NCBI RefSeq assembly: GCF_900007165.1
Contig: NZ_CYGY02000008.1
Location: 3,641-67,640 of the forward strand
Direction of reading: 5' to 3'
DNA from: Paraburkholderia piptadeniae
Lineage (GTDB): Bacteria > Pseudomonadota > Gammaproteobacteria > Burkholderiales > Burkholderiaceae
DNA length: 64,000 bases
Shown here: positions 34,901-45,856 of the stretch, piece after piece
Position numbering within the stretch: position 1 is the stretch's first letter
Layout of the letters: every line of letters starts with the position of its first letter
The notes under the pieces: model-generated
Database searches by the model: none
What the model was told of the DNA's origin: nothing
Seen by the model: the letters and a program-made list of their open reading frames with translations, nothing else
Program-made: the position numbers and the translations under genes

Positions 34901-35749
34901 TCAGCTGAGCACGCGGTGACGCCAGGCCGGCAGGCTTTGCCGGACTTCGTCGATGCGTGAGCGCTCGATATTGCCCTCGACGACGCCCGCGCCTTCGTCG
35001 CGCACGTCGATGATTTCGCCCCACGGGTCGATCAGCATGCTGTGGCCCCACGTGCGCCGGCCATTCTCGTGCTTGCCGCCCTGCGCGGCGGCGAGCACGT
35101 AGCACTGGTTCTCGACGGCACGCGCGCGCAGCAGCGTTTCCCAGTGCGCGCGGCCCGTCGTGTACGTGAACGCGGACGGCACGACGATCAGCGCGCAGTC
35201 GCCCATGCGCCGGTACAGCTCGGGAAAGCGTAGATCGTAGCAGACCGACAGGCCCACGCGCCCGAACGGCGCGTCGAACGTGCGGACGGTGTCGCCGGGA
35301 CGGATCGTGCGCGCTTCGTCGAACGATTCCTCGCCCTTCTCGAAGTTGAACAGGTGGATCTTGTCGTAGCGCGCGGCCTCGTTGCCTTGCGGATCGAACA
35401 CGAGCGTCGTGTTCAGCACGCGCGTCGCTTCGGGCGCCGTCAAAGGCAGCGTGCCGCCGATCACCCACACCTTGTGCCGGCGCGCAGCGTCGGCGAGAAA
35501 GCGCTGAATGGGGCCGTCGCCGTAGGGTTCGCGCACGGTGAGCTTGTCGGTGTCCTTGTAGCCCATGAAGCAGAAGTACTCGGGCAGGAGGACGAGTTGC
35601 GCGCCATCGGCGGCGGCTTGCGCGATCAGGCGTTCGGCATCGGCGAGATTGCGGTCGCGCTCCGGCGTGCTCACCATCTGCAGCGCGGCGACGCGGAAGG
35701 GGCAAGCGTGAGGAGATGACTTCGCGGACTGCGTGTTCAGGTCGCTCAT
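34901..35749 (-). CDS. Carbon-nitrogen hydrolase (nitrilase family, Nit/NitB type)
   Basis: 282 aa single-domain nitrilase-superfamily amidase. The triad is visible: Glu57 in LVLLPEYF, Lys in YDKIHLFNFEKG and Cys in GLSVCYDLRFPELYR. Closest in character to the bacterial Nit1/NitB branch, which hydrolyses deaminated glutathione and similar amides; the substrate is inferred. The start MSDLNTQSAK at 35749 fits. It lies between yhdP and tldD on the same strand, an order (yhdP-nit-tldD) shared with many proteobacteria. Confidence 0.92.
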   Translation of the reverse strand: MSDLNTQSAKSSPHACPFRVAALQMVSTPERDRNLADAERLIAQAAADGAQLVLLPEYFCFMGYKDTDKLTVREPYGDGPIQRFLADAARRHKVWVIGGTLPLTAPEATRVLNTTLVFDPQGNEAARYDKIHLFNFEKGEESFDEARTIRPGDTVRTFDAPFGRVGLSVCYDLRFPELYRRMGDCALIVVPSAFTYTTGRAHWETLLRARAVENQCYVLAAAQGGKHENGRRTWGHSMLIDPWGEIIDVRDEGAGVVEGNIERSRIDEVRQSLPAWRHRVLS

Positions 35750-35916
35750 AGGCGTTCGAAAGACTCCTGCCAAAAGGCTCCGGCCAAATGGATCGGCGCA
35801 AAGGCACGGCACCGGGGCACTGCGGATAAGGGATGCCAGCAGCGGCTCTGCACTTCCGGGTGGCCGACACGGGCACGTGCCATGCAGTGCCCGAGCGGCT
35901 CAGGCGTGTGATTCGC

Positions 35917-38900
35917 TCAGTTGGGCGCCGCGACGGCGGCCGGCGCGTTCATATTACCGCGATCGGTGTGGACCCGCTCGACGTGCGGCTTGGCCCACGA
36001 ACCCGTGATCGCGTAGTCGACCGCGAACGCATGCTCGATCGAATGCGACAGCGCGATATCGGCGACCAGCGCGCCCAGTCCGAGCAGCGGATTGATCACG
36101 GCTGCCGCGACCACGCCCGCGCCCGCGCTGACGGTCGGCACAATATGCACCTTCAGGTCCTGCGTTTCGTGCGGCAGGTCGACGGAGCCCTTCATTTGGG
36201 CGCGCGCGGGCGCCGTCACCATCTCGAAGTCGTTCGTCGTGCCGATGCCGTTCTCGACGCGTGCCGTGCCCGTCACGTGCTCGAACGGCAGCCCTTCGCC
36301 GATCACGTCGCGGAAATCCATCGTCGCGTAGCGCGCGAGGCTTTGCAGGCTCAGCACGCCGAGCAGCTTCGCGACGCCCGGATCGACCTTGAGAATCTGC
36401 CCGTGCCGCAGATCGGCGGCGAGGTTGCCGTTGAGCGTCGGATAGTCGGGTTTCGTCGGACCGCCGCGCCAGGCGAGCTTGCCCGACACCGATCCTTCGC
36501 CCGCCTTCAGCGTGCGCGGCAGTCCCGCGCGCTCGAGCAGGGCGCCCGCATCCTTGATGTCGAGGCTGAAATCGAGTTCGGTGCTGCGTTCGGCCTCGTC
36601 GTCCTGGTTCGCGCCGTAGTTGCGGCCCGTGCGCCAGTTCGCTGTCGCCTTGAGCGTCGCGGCCGGGTTGCTGATATCGAGCGAATCGAGTTGCCAGACG
36701 GGCGTGCCGTTGTCCTCGAAGTTGTGCGCGTTGACTTCGAGCTTGCCTAGATTGCGCCCGCGCACGATCAGCTCGTTGACGACGAGATCTATCGACGGAA
36801 TGTTCTGCGCCGGCTGGTTGATGGCCGGGCCGAGCAGATCGTTTTCAGCCACGGATGGAATCACGAGCCGCGCGAGGCGCGCCTGCAGCGTGCCCGGCGA
36901 ACCCGGCGAACCCGGCGTCGCGCCCGGCAGCCACGACACGTGCCCCGACACCTGATTCGATGCGATGTTCGCCTGCCACTGCTTGTCGTAGTGCGACGCG
37001 CCGACCACCACGCTTTCCCAGCGGCGCTTGAGCAGCGTCAGCGTGCCGATGTGCACGGCGAAGCGGTTCGGCATGAACTGCACGGCCGTCGCGCTGGGCG
37101 GCATCGGCGCGACGCCTTCGTTCGCCTTGCGCATCTGCACGAAGAGGGCGCGCCAGGCGTCGGCGTCGAGCGCGTCGATGTCGACGGCGGCCGTCACGCC
37201 CTCCGACGGCAGATCGGCCGGCCGGTTCACGCCGACGGCGCCGCGCACGACTTCGGGCGGCTGGCCGGGCGCGTGCCGGAGCAGATAGGTCGCCGCGATC
37301 GGGCCGAAGGTGAGATCGGCGCGCTGCAAGGTATTGCCGTTGCCTTCCGCGACGGCGCTGCCGCCTTCGTTTGCAACAGTCGGCCGGAACGTGAAATCGA
37401 GCGGCATCGGCGTGCCGACCGGCTTGTTGAACGGCGCGGGGAAATCGAGCGCGAGCCCCGTCAGGTCCGAATGAACGGCGACATCCGGCAAGCGGCCTTT
37501 GGCGCCGCGCACGCTCATGTCATACGGCGCGCTGCCGTTCATCCGCGTCAGCACTTGCGCGGGCAGGCCGCGCAGATTCAATCCGCGAGCGGCATCGACG
37601 GCGACCTGCCCGGACACGTCGAGTGCATACGCGCCGCTTGCGTTCAGTCCGCCTTTCGCGCGCACGTCGCCACCCATGAACTGCCCCGTGAGCCCGTCGA
37701 CCTGCGCCGTGTGCTCGGTGAAGCGCACCTTGCCGCGCAGTTGCGACAGCGGCGGGACGTTATCCATCGAGAGCCTGTCGTTCTCGAACGCAAGCGCACC
37801 TTCCACGGCGACGCGCGGCTTCGGCGGCGCGCCGGGCGGGGGCAACGTGCGCGGCACCGTCAGTTTGAGCGCGAGCGCGGCGGGGCCGTCGGCATGGAGC
37901 TTTTCCGTCTGATGTTTCGCCATGCCGCCGAGCGCGCTGTTGTTCACGTAGTCGAGCATGTCGGCGAGCGGCCCGTGCGCGTCGCCCGTGATGACGAGGC
38001 TCGATGCGCGCGTGCCCAGGTCGTCGATCTTGCCCGTCACGTTGTTCATCGCGATGCGCTTGTAATGGGCGCGCTCGGCGTCGAAGCGCAGCAGGTTCTC
38101 TTTCAGCTGGAACTCGCCGTCGATGCCGTCGAGCGCGGGCCATACGTTCGGCGCGCCGTTCTTCAGCGTGCGCGGCGGGTACGGCGACGGATCGAAGCGG
38201 CCGCCCTTGAACGGTGCGACGATACGGAAGACGCCCGCCTTCGGATCGCGCGAGTAGGGGAATTTGTCGAGATTGCCGTGAATCTCGATGGTCGCGCCGC
38301 GCGACATGCCCGCCTGCAAGCCGTGGCCCAGATAGATGCGCAGCTTTTCGCTGATGCTGGTCGGCAGATAGCGCGTGATGCGCGCGACCTGCGCGCGCTC
38401 GAACTCGGCTTTGAGATCGAGCGAGCCGCGCCCGCTGCCGATGTTCGAATAGCTGGCCGTCGCCTTCGCGGCCGTGTCCGCGTTCGACACCTTCATTTCC
38501 GACACCTGCACGTCGAATGCCTTGTGCCGTTGCCCCGGCGCGACGGCGGGCGCGATCGTCCACGTGCCTTTGCCGCTCAGATGGTCGAACGTCAGGCGCG
38601 GATCGTCGAACACGCCGGGCATCGTGATCACCGCGTTCGCCGTGTCGATGGTGAGCGCACCGTGCCGTTCGTCGGCGTCGACGTTGCCCCACAGATTCTC
38701 GATGCCCGGGATGCCCGCGCGCGGGTGATTTCTCGCGGTGAGGCCAGGCGGCGGCTCCTGCGCGGCGATGCTGATGCCTTGCAGGTCGCCCTTGAAGCGA
38801 TAGCGGATGATCGGCTCCGCGCCCGGCTCGCGATGCTCGCTCGCGGCTTCGCCCGAATCGGGCTTGCCGCGCTCGACTTCGATCGTGTAGTCGGCGACGA

Positions 38901-40155
38901 GGCCGCGCGGGTTGTAGCGCACGAGGTTGTTCAACAGACGCCTCGGCAGCGGCAGCGCGCGGCTGAATTCCGCGAGGATGCCGAGGTCGACACGGTCGCC
39001 CGTGATGCTGATCAGCTGTCCGTGCTGGACGCTCGGCACCCGGTAACGGCTCGACAGCGTATGAAAGGCGAGGATGCGGGCGACGGGCGTGCCGTCGTCG
39101 AGCGGCGGCTGCCCGAGTTCGGCGCGCAGATCGCGTAGATCGAGCGTCCATTCGTCGGCGTCGTGCGCGACGGCCCACGAAAAACGCGCGACGGGCACAT
39201 CGAGCTTCGGCTGCGTCGGCTTCACGCGCAGCGCGATGCTGTTGCCCGACAGCTCACCGGCCGCGGATCTCACGCGGCCTTGCGTGAACTGCAGCCAGAT
39301 CGCGTTGTCGATGCGGCCCGCGTAGGTTTCGATCGGGAAATCCATGTAGCGGGCAAGCATCGGCAGATCGACGGGGCCCGTCGAGATATACGCCTCGCCC
39401 GTCCAGTTGATCGGCTTGCCCATCGCCCCGAGGCGCGCATGGCGAAAGTGCGCGCGAAAGTCGAGCGGGCCGAACAGCACCTTGCCGTCGGGCGGCGCCT
39501 GAAGCGCGAGCTTGTGATCGTAGCCGTCGCTGAGAATGGCGAGACGGATGTTCTGCAAGGCGATCTCGGGCGCGTCGCGGCGTGTATCGTGCCAGCGCAG
39601 CGTGCCGCCGCGCAGGATCATCGCCTGCTGGCGCAACAGCCACGTGCTGAACGTGTCGTTGCCCGTGTGAACCGTCGGCACCGTCACGCCCGCGATGGTG
39701 AGCGAGCCGTCCGTCTCGCGCTCGATGAGCAGGTCCGGCTTGTCGATGATCACGCTGGAAAGAATGGGCGCGAGCTTCCAGACGGACGACCACGACACGG
39801 TCGCGCTCGCATGCGGAATCATCAGTGCGACCTTGCCGTCGCGATTGGTGATGGTGACGTTGGTGGCTTCGAGTCCTGGCTGGAAGCCTGTCCAATGCGG
39901 CGCGAGTTTGCCGATCTTGAGCTGGGCGTGGATCTTTTCGGAGACGGCTGCCTCGATTCTCGGCCGGAAGGAGTCGGCGTACGGCAGCACGAGGTAACGC
40001 AGGCCGAGCACGGCCAGCAGGACGACGAAGTACAGGAAGAGCGCAATGGAGAGCAGGACTCGCAGCGTGTGGCGCAGCACCGCATGATCGCTTCCGCCTA
40101 CGGGCTTGACGCGTCCGGCTTCATGCGGGTCGGCGGATGAGTTTCGCTCGGACAT
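35917..40155 (-). CDS. yhdP: YhdP family AsmA-like envelope protein
   Basis: 1412 aa. One N-terminal transmembrane helix (VLLSIALFLYFVVLLAVLGL, about residues 33-52) is followed by a very long periplasmic beta-rich region with AsmA-like repeats and a C-terminal DUF3971/AsmA module (residues about 1200-1390, FDMVTAPARAQMKGSVDL-type). YhdP, TamB and YdbH are bridge-like proteins that carry phospholipid to the outer membrane; the role here is by family. Divergent from glnE; followed by the nitrilase gene and tldD, as in other proteobacteria. Confidence 0.93.
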   Translation of the reverse strand: MSERNSSADPHEAGRVKPVGGSDHAVLRHTLRVLLSIALFLYFVVLLAVLGLRYLVLPYADSFRPRIEAAVSEKIHAQLKIGKLAPHWTGFQPGLEATNVTITNRDGKVALMIPHASATVSWSSVWKLAPILSSVIIDKPDLLIERETDGSLTIAGVTVPTVHTGNDTFSTWLLRQQAMILRGGTLRWHDTRRDAPEIALQNIRLAILSDGYDHKLALQAPPDGKVLFGPLDFRAHFRHARLGAMGKPINWTGEAYISTGPVDLPMLARYMDFPIETYAGRIDNAIWLQFTQGRVRSAAGELSGNSIALRVKPTQPKLDVPVARFSWAVAHDADEWTLDLRDLRAELGQPPLDDGTPVARILAFHTLSSRYRVPSVQHGQLISITGDRVDLGILAEFSRALPLPRRLLNNLVRYNPRGLVADYTIEVERGKPDSGEAASEHREPGAEPIIRYRFKGDLQGISIAAQEPPPGLTARNHPRAGIPGIENLWGNVDADERHGALTIDTANAVITMPGVFDDPRLTFDHLSGKGTWTIAPAVAPGQRHKAFDVQVSEMKVSNADTAAKATASYSNIGSGRGSLDLKAEFERAQVARITRYLPTSISEKLRIYLGHGLQAGMSRGATIEIHGNLDKFPYSRDPKAGVFRIVAPFKGGRFDPSPYPPRTLKNGAPNVWPALDGIDGEFQLKENLLRFDAERAHYKRIAMNNVTGKIDDLGTRASSLVITGDAHGPLADMLDYVNNSALGGMAKHQTEKLHADGPAALALKLTVPRTLPPPGAPPKPRVAVEGALAFENDRLSMDNVPPLSQLRGKVRFTEHTAQVDGLTGQFMGGDVRAKGGLNASGAYALDVSGQVAVDAARGLNLRGLPAQVLTRMNGSAPYDMSVRGAKGRLPDVAVHSDLTGLALDFPAPFNKPVGTPMPLDFTFRPTVANEGGSAVAEGNGNTLQRADLTFGPIAATYLLRHAPGQPPEVVRGAVGVNRPADLPSEGVTAAVDIDALDADAWRALFVQMRKANEGVAPMPPSATAVQFMPNRFAVHIGTLTLLKRRWESVVVGASHYDKQWQANIASNQVSGHVSWLPGATPGSPGSPGTLQARLARLVIPSVAENDLLGPAINQPAQNIPSIDLVVNELIVRGRNLGKLEVNAHNFEDNGTPVWQLDSLDISNPAATLKATANWRTGRNYGANQDDEAERSTELDFSLDIKDAGALLERAGLPRTLKAGEGSVSGKLAWRGGPTKPDYPTLNGNLAADLRHGQILKVDPGVAKLLGVLSLQSLARYATMDFRDVIGEGLPFEHVTGTARVENGIGTTNDFEMVTAPARAQMKGSVDLPHETQDLKVHIVPTVSAGAGVVAAAVINPLLGLGALVADIALSHSIEHAFAVDYAITGSWAKPHVERVHTDRGNMNAPAAVAAPN

Positions 40156-40341
40156 GCTGCGACGGGGTAGGCATATGGTAGTTTTGCGGTTCTAACGACG
40201 AAATGTATCACACGGGCCAGCGGCCAAGGCCGTGAGGCGCGGTGCGTGTGCGCGAGGCCACACGGGGCGCCGGCGGCTTGCGCGAGCAATGGCCGCGATA
40301 ACCCTGAGCCTCAAACGAGCAACAAGCGAGCCAGATCTTTG

Positions 40342-43134
40342 ATGACCGAACCATCCCTGTTGAGTTCCAGCTATTCGCACTACGCGTCGCGTGCCTATGC
40401 GGCGCAACCCGGTCTCGCGGCGCGCGTCGCGGCGCTGGCGGCGGCGCCCATCATCCGGCAGCGCATCGAGGCGCGGCTCGACGCGCTTGCCGACGCATTG
40501 CGGGCGGCGCCCAATGCGCCTCTTTCCGAAGACGCGTTGAAAAAGGCGCTGCGTCAGCTTCGTACTGAAGTGTTTTGCGCAGTGATGGAGCGCGACCTGA
40601 CGGGCGCGGCCGACGTGGCCGAAGTGACGGGCACGATGACCGACCTCGCCGAAGCGACCATCCAGCGCGCGATGGCCGTCGTTTCAGCCGATCTGGAAGC
40701 GCTCTTCGGCGAGCCGCGCGGCTCGCAGGGCGAGCGGCTGTCGCTCGGCGTGGTCGGCATGGGCAAGCTGGGCGGGCGCGAGCTGAACGTGTCGTCGGAC
40801 ATCGACCTGATCTTCGTCTACGAAGACGACGGCGAGACGACGGGCGGCCAGCGCTCGCCCATCGCGACGCAGGACTTCTTCACGCGACTCGGCAAGCGGC
40901 TGATTGCGGCGCTCGCCGAAGTGACGGCCGACGGCTACGTGTTTCGCGTCGACATGCGGCTGCGGCCGAATGGCGATTCGGGGCCGCTCGTGTGCAGTCT
41001 CGGCATGCTCGAAGAGTATTTCTACGTGCAGGGCCGCGAATGGGAACGCTACGCCTGGATCAAGGGGCGGCTCGTGTCCGCGATGGCAAGCGAGTCGGCG
41101 CGCAGGCTCTCGAAGCAGCTCGACTCGATCGTGAAGCCGTTTGTGTACCGGCGTTACCTGGACTTCGGCGTGATCAGCGCGATCCGTTCGCTTCATCTGC
41201 AGATTCGCCAGGAAGCGCAGCGGCGCGCGTCGATGCGGCCAGACAAGGCTGACGACATCAAGCTCGGCCGCGGCGGCATCCGCGAGATCGAGTTCAGCGC
41301 GCAGGTGTTCCAGCTGATACGCGGCGGCCAGGATGCGGGCTTTCGCGTGCGTCCGACGCTCGCCGTGCTGACGCACGCGGCCGCGCGCGGTCTCGTTTCG
41401 CCGGAAGTGTGCGCGGATCTGTCGAGCGCGTATCTGTTCCTGCGCGAGCTCGAGCACCGCTTGCAGTACCGCAACGACGCGCAGACCCACGCGATGCCCG
41501 TCGATCCCGGCGAGCGCGCGCATCTCGCGAAGTCGATGGGCTTCGACGATTACGCGTCGCTGATGGCGAAGCTCGAAGCGCATCGCGAGCTGGTCGAACA
41601 GCAGTTCGACCAGATTTTCGCCGACAAGGTGAGCGGGCAGGGCGGCTGCGGCGCGCCCGAAGACGGCGCGGCGGCGTGGGTGTGGAGCAGCGCGCTCGCC
41701 GACGACGGCGCCGACGAAGCGCTCGTTGCGCGCCTCGTCGAGCTGGGCATCGACGCGCCAGGCGATCTGCTGGCGCGTCTGAAGGCCGTGTGGCAGTCGT
41801 CGCGCTATGCGGGTCTCGCGGAGCGCAGCCGGGAGCGCTTCGACATCGTCGCGCAGCGCGCGCTCGAGGCCGCGCGCACACTGGAGCCGCCCGAGCGGCG
41901 CGCCGATATTCTCGTGCGCCTGTTCGATCTGCTCGAAGGCGTCGGACGGCGCGGCGCGTATCTCGCGCTGCTGACGGAGTATCCTCAGGCGCTGCATCGC
42001 GTGCTGTCGGTGCTGGGCGCGTCGCGCTGGGCGGCCGGCTATCTGATCCGCCATCCGCAATTGCTCGACGAATTGCTCGACGACGAAGCGATGGCCAGTC
42101 CTTTCGACTGGCCCGAGTTCAAGCGCGCGCTGCGCGCGCGGCTCGCGGCGGCCGATGGCGTCGAACAGCAGATGGACCTGCTGCGCCACGCGCATCAGGC
42201 CGAAGTGTTCCGCATTCTGCTGATCGATCTGGCGGGCAAGCTGAGCGTCGAGCATGTCAGCGACCGCCTGTCCGAACTCGCGGACGCCGTGCTCGACGTG
42301 ACGATCGAAGCCGTCTGGAACCAGCTTGCCAAGCGCCATCGCGACGTGCCGCGCTTCGCGATCATCGCGTACGGCAAGCTCGGTGGAAAGGAGCTCGGCT
42401 ACGCATCGGACCTCGATCTGATCTTTCTCTACGAAGACCCGGACGACAACGCATCCGACATCTACGCGACGTTCACGCGCCGTCTGATCACGTGGCTCAC
42501 GACGGCGACGGGCGCGGGCATTCTGTTCGACGTCGATTTGCGGCTGCGTCCGAACGGCGAGTCGGGTCTGCTCGTGACGGACCTCGACGCATTCCGCCGC
42601 TATCAGCTGCGCGAAGGCGACGCGGCCAATACGGCATGGGTCTGGGAGCACCAGGCGCTCACGCGTGCGCGCTATTGCGCGGGCGATCCCGAGATCGGCG
42701 CGAAGTTCGAGGCGATCCGCGAGCAGGTGCTGACGACGCCGCGCGACGCGGCTGCGCTTGCCGCCGAGATCGTCGATATGCGCCGGCGTGTCGAAGAAGG
42801 CCATCCGAATCGCACCGAGTTGTTCGATCTGAAGCACGATCGCGGCGGCATGGTCGATATCGAGTTCGCCGTGCAGTACTGGGTGCTGCTACATGCCGCG
42901 CGCGATCCCGAGCTGATCCGCAACACGGGCAACATCGCGTTGCTGCGCGAAGTATCGCGCTTCGGCCTGATGAGCGGCGAGGAGGCGGATACCGTCGGCG
43001 CGGCTTACCGGACGTATCGCAAGCTGCAACACAAATTGCGGCTCGACGGCATGGAGAAAGCACGCGTCGAGCCGCGGACCGTCGAGAAGGAACGTGAGGC
43101 CGTGTTGCGCTTGTGGAAGCGGGTGTTTGGATAG
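40342..43134 (+). CDS. glnE: Glutamine synthetase adenylyltransferase/removase
   Basis: 930 aa bifunctional regulator that adenylylates and deadenylylates glutamine synthetase in response to PII. Two nucleotidyltransferase domains: the N-terminal (deadenylylase) contains GKLGGRELNVSSDIDLIF with Asp153/Asp155, the C-terminal (adenylylase) GKLGGKELGYASDLDLIF with Asp690/Asp692. Each is followed by a helical GlnD-type domain. The start MTEPSLLSS at 40342 is chosen over a longer open frame with an Arg-rich leader. Divergent from yhdP. Confidence 0.95.
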   Translation: MTEPSLLSSSYSHYASRAYAAQPGLAARVAALAAAPIIRQRIEARLDALADALRAAPNAPLSEDALKKALRQLRTEVFCAVMERDLTGAADVAEVTGTMTDLAEATIQRAMAVVSADLEALFGEPRGSQGERLSLGVVGMGKLGGRELNVSSDIDLIFVYEDDGETTGGQRSPIATQDFFTRLGKRLIAALAEVTADGYVFRVDMRLRPNGDSGPLVCSLGMLEEYFYVQGREWERYAWIKGRLVSAMASESARRLSKQLDSIVKPFVYRRYLDFGVISAIRSLHLQIRQEAQRRASMRPDKADDIKLGRGGIREIEFSAQVFQLIRGGQDAGFRVRPTLAVLTHAAARGLVSPEVCADLSSAYLFLRELEHRLQYRNDAQTHAMPVDPGERAHLAKSMGFDDYASLMAKLEAHRELVEQQFDQIFADKVSGQGGCGAPEDGAAAWVWSSALADDGADEALVARLVELGIDAPGDLLARLKAVWQSSRYAGLAERSRERFDIVAQRALEAARTLEPPERRADILVRLFDLLEGVGRRGAYLALLTEYPQALHRVLSVLGASRWAAGYLIRHPQLLDELLDDEAMASPFDWPEFKRALRARLAAADGVEQQMDLLRHAHQAEVFRILLIDLAGKLSVEHVSDRLSELADAVLDVTIEAVWNQLAKRHRDVPRFAIIAYGKLGGKELGYASDLDLIFLYEDPDDNASDIYATFTRRLITWLTTATGAGILFDVDLRLRPNGESGLLVTDLDAFRRYQLREGDAANTAWVWEHQALTRARYCAGDPEIGAKFEAIREQVLTTPRDAAALAAEIVDMRRRVEEGHPNRTELFDLKHDRGGMVDIEFAVQYWVLLHAARDPELIRNTGNIALLREVSRFGLMSGEEADTVGAAYRTYRKLQHKLRLDGMEKARVEPRTVEKEREAVLRLWKRVFG

Positions 43135-43204
43135 TTGATGGCGCGGTGCTGCGGCGAGGGCGTTCGTTTCACTGCGCTTTCTGAGGACGAGCGCCGTTCG
43201 GGAT

Positions 43205-44872
43205 TCAGGCTGTCGTGAGCATTTCCTTCGCGTGCTTGCGCGTGGTGGCCGTGATCTCCAGGCCGCCCAGCATGCGCGCGACTTCTTCGACACGGCTCGT
43301 CTTGTCCAGCGACGTGACGGTGCTGATCGTGCCGCCCTTGCCGTTGCCGCTCTTCGCGACCTGGTAGTGGTGATCGCCGCGTGCCGCGACTTGCGGCAGG
43401 TGCGTCACGCACAGCACCTGGCGATGCTCGCCCAGCTGATGCAGCAGGCGTCCGACCACTTCCGCGACGCCGCCGCCGATACCCGTGTCCACTTCGTCGA
43501 AGATCAGCGTCGGCGTGGGGCTCGCCGTGCTCGCGATCACCGCGAGCGCGAGACTGATACGCGCGAGCTCGCCGCCCGACGCCACTTTCGCGAGCGGCCG
43601 CAGCGGCACGCCCGCATGACCGGCGACGCGGAATTCGATCTGCTCCATCCCATGCGCGCCGCCTTCAGGCAGCGGCACGAGCGCGACTTCGAAGCTGCCG
43701 CCCGCCATCGACAGCTCCTGCATGCCCGTCGTCACGGCCGCGCCCAGCGCCTTCGCAGCTTTCGTGCGGGCCTTCGACAGCACCTTCGCTTCGGCGACGT
43801 ACGCGTTTTTTGCCTTGGCCTCGGCGGCACGCAGCGCGTCGAGGTCGGCGGCGGCGTCGAGCTTCGCGAGTTGCTCGCGGCGCTCCTGATGCTCTTGCGG
43901 CAGCGTTTCGGGTTGCAGACGGAACTTGCGCGCAGCCGAATGCAGCGCGTCGAGGCGCTTTTCGACCTGAGCGAGCCGATCGGGATCGAGTTCGAGCCGC
44001 TGCGCGTAATGACTCAGCGAGTACGCGGCTTCCTGCAGCTGGATTTCGGCTGGCTCCAGCGCGGCGAGCGCGTCGTTCAGTTCGGGATCGATCTCGGCGA
44101 GATCACGCAGCTTCGAGATGATCGACGACAGATGCCCGATCATCGCGCCGTCGGATTCGGACAGCGCGGACAGCGCGCCCTGCACGCCGTCGATCAGATT
44201 CGCCGAATGCGACAGCCGCCGATGCTCCGCGTTGACCTCTTCCCACTCGCCGGGCTGCGGCGCGAGCTTGTCCAGTTCGGCGAGCTGCCACGCGAGCCGC
44301 TCGCGTTCCAGTTGCAGTTCGCGGTCTTTTGTTTGCGCTGTTTCGACGGCTTGCGCCGCGTCACGCCATGCACGCCACGCGCGTGTGACGGCAGCCGTCG
44401 TGTCGAGCAGCCCCGCGTGCGTATCGAACAGATCGCGCTGCGCGTCGGGCCGCATCAGGAGTTGATGCGCGTGCTGCCCGTGTATGTCGACGAGCATTTC
44501 GCCGACTTCGCGCAGTTGCGTGAGCGTCGCTGCCGTGCCGTTGATGAACGCGCGCGAGCGGCCGTTCGCATCGATCACGCGCCGCAGCATCACCGTGTCG
44601 TCATGTTCCGGTTCGCCCGCGGCGAGCGCCTGCTCGTCTAGCCATGCATCGACGAGCGGGTGCGTTTCGAACTCCGCCGTGATGTCCGCGCGCGCTTCGC
44701 CCGTGCGCACGACGCTTGCATCGGCGCGCGAGCCGAGCGCCAGCGCGAGCGCGTCGATCAGAATGGATTTGCCGGCGCCCGTTTCGCCGGAGAAGACGGT
44801 AAAGCCGCTGTCGAATTCGAGGTCGAGCGCGGCGACGATGACGAAGTCGCGTATCGAGAGGTGGCGGAGCAT
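43205..44872 (-). CDS. recN: DNA repair protein RecN
   Basis: 555 aa SMC-like ATPase recruited to double-strand breaks. Walker A GETGAGKS at residues 29-36; a long central coiled coil rich in Glu/Leu/Ala; the ABC signature region RISLALAVIA with preceding SGGELAR; and Walker B LIFDEVDTGIGGGVAEVVG followed by the H-loop VLCVTHLPQVAARGD. Length is usual. 81 bp behind nadK on the same strand, the common nadK-recN order. Confidence 0.96.
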   Translation of the reverse strand: MLRHLSIRDFVIVAALDLEFDSGFTVFSGETGAGKSILIDALALALGSRADASVVRTGEARADITAEFETHPLVDAWLDEQALAAGEPEHDDTVMLRRVIDANGRSRAFINGTAATLTQLREVGEMLVDIHGQHAHQLLMRPDAQRDLFDTHAGLLDTTAAVTRAWRAWRDAAQAVETAQTKDRELQLERERLAWQLAELDKLAPQPGEWEEVNAEHRRLSHSANLIDGVQGALSALSESDGAMIGHLSSIISKLRDLAEIDPELNDALAALEPAEIQLQEAAYSLSHYAQRLELDPDRLAQVEKRLDALHSAARKFRLQPETLPQEHQERREQLAKLDAAADLDALRAAEAKAKNAYVAEAKVLSKARTKAAKALGAAVTTGMQELSMAGGSFEVALVPLPEGGAHGMEQIEFRVAGHAGVPLRPLAKVASGGELARISLALAVIASTASPTPTLIFDEVDTGIGGGVAEVVGRLLHQLGEHRQVLCVTHLPQVAARGDHHYQVAKSGNGKGGTISTVTSLDKTSRVEEVARMLGGLEITATTRKHAKEMLTTA

Positions 44873-44953
44873 GGCTCGTCTGTCTGGCGTGGCTTTGCGT
44901 GTGATGGTTGGCGTTACAGTGTCTTGCTACGTTTGCGGGCGGTGCGGGCCGGT

Positions 44954-45856
44954 TCAGTCGTCAGGGTCGTCTTCGCGCGACGGGTACTCGTTCCAGTGCA
45001 GCTTCTTGCGCAGCGTCGCGTAATAGCTGTAGCCAACGGGGTGCAGGAACGGCACCGTATGGCGCGAGCGGCGCACGTCGATCGTATCGTTCAGTTCGAG
45101 CGCGGTGAACGACTGCATATCGAAGTTCACGTTGACGTCGCGGCCCGAGATGATCTGGATGCTGACCTTCGAATCGTCGGGCAGCACGATGGGACGGTTC
45201 GACAGCGCGTGCGGCGCGATCGGCACGAGCACGAGGCCCTGAAGCTGCGGATGCAGGATCGGCCCCTGCGACGACAGCGCATAAGCCGTCGAGCCCGTCG
45301 GCGTGGCGACGATCAGACCGTCCGAGCGCTGGTCGTACATGTAGCGCCCGTCCACCGATACGCGCAGTTCCGCCATGCCCGAAAAGCCCGAACGGTTCAC
45401 GACGACGTCGTTGAATGCGAGCGCGTGATAGATCGGCTGGCCGGCACGCATGATCCGCGATTCGAGCAGCGTGCGCTCTTCGCGCTCGAAGCTGCCCGAC
45501 AGCATCTGCGGGATGATCTCGCGCATGTCGGAGAACGGGATGTCGGTGATGAAGCCGAGCCGCCCGTGGTTGATGCCGATGAGCGGCGTCTTGTACGGTG
45601 CCAGTTGGCGGCCGATGCCGAGCATCGTGCCGTCGCCGCCGAGCACGATCGCGACGTCCGCGCGCGCGCCGATCTCGGCGGGACGCAGCATCGGCCAGCG
45701 CGTCACGCCGATTTCCTGCGCGGTTTCCGCCTCGAACGCGACCTCGAAGCCGAGCTTTTCGACGCACGTGGCGAGCGCGGTCAGCGGCTCTCCGATGCCC
45801 GGCGTATTGCTGCGCCCGACGAGCGCAACGGTCTTGAACTGGCTGTTAGCTTGCAT
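44954..45856 (-). CDS. nadK: NAD kinase
   Basis: 300 aa. The nucleotide motif GGDGT is at residues 73-77 ([13 protein letters not shown]), followed by [13 protein letters not shown] and the diagnostic [19 protein letters not shown]. Phosphorylates NAD to NADP. Divergent from hrcA and followed by recN. Confidence 0.97.
   Translation of the reverse strand: MQANSQFKTVALVGRSNTPGIGEPLTALATCVEKLGFEVAFEAETAQEIGVTRWPMLRPAEIGARADVAIVLGGDGTMLGIGRQLAPYKTPLIGINHGRLGFITDIPFSDMREIIPQMLSGSFEREERTLLESRIMRAGQPIYHALAFNDVVVNRSGFSGMAELRVSVDGRYMYDQRSDGLIVATPTGSTAYALSSQGPILHPQLQGLVLVPIAPHALSNRPIVLPDDSKVSIQIISGRDVNVNFDMQSFTALELNDTIDVRRSRHTVPFLHPVGYSYYATLRKKLHWNEYPSREDDPDD

Noticed and set aside
36940..39138. 732-aa plus-strand open frame inside yhdP
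   Set aside because: Composition is dominated by Arg, His and Ala with no recognisable motif; a shadow of the opposite strand.
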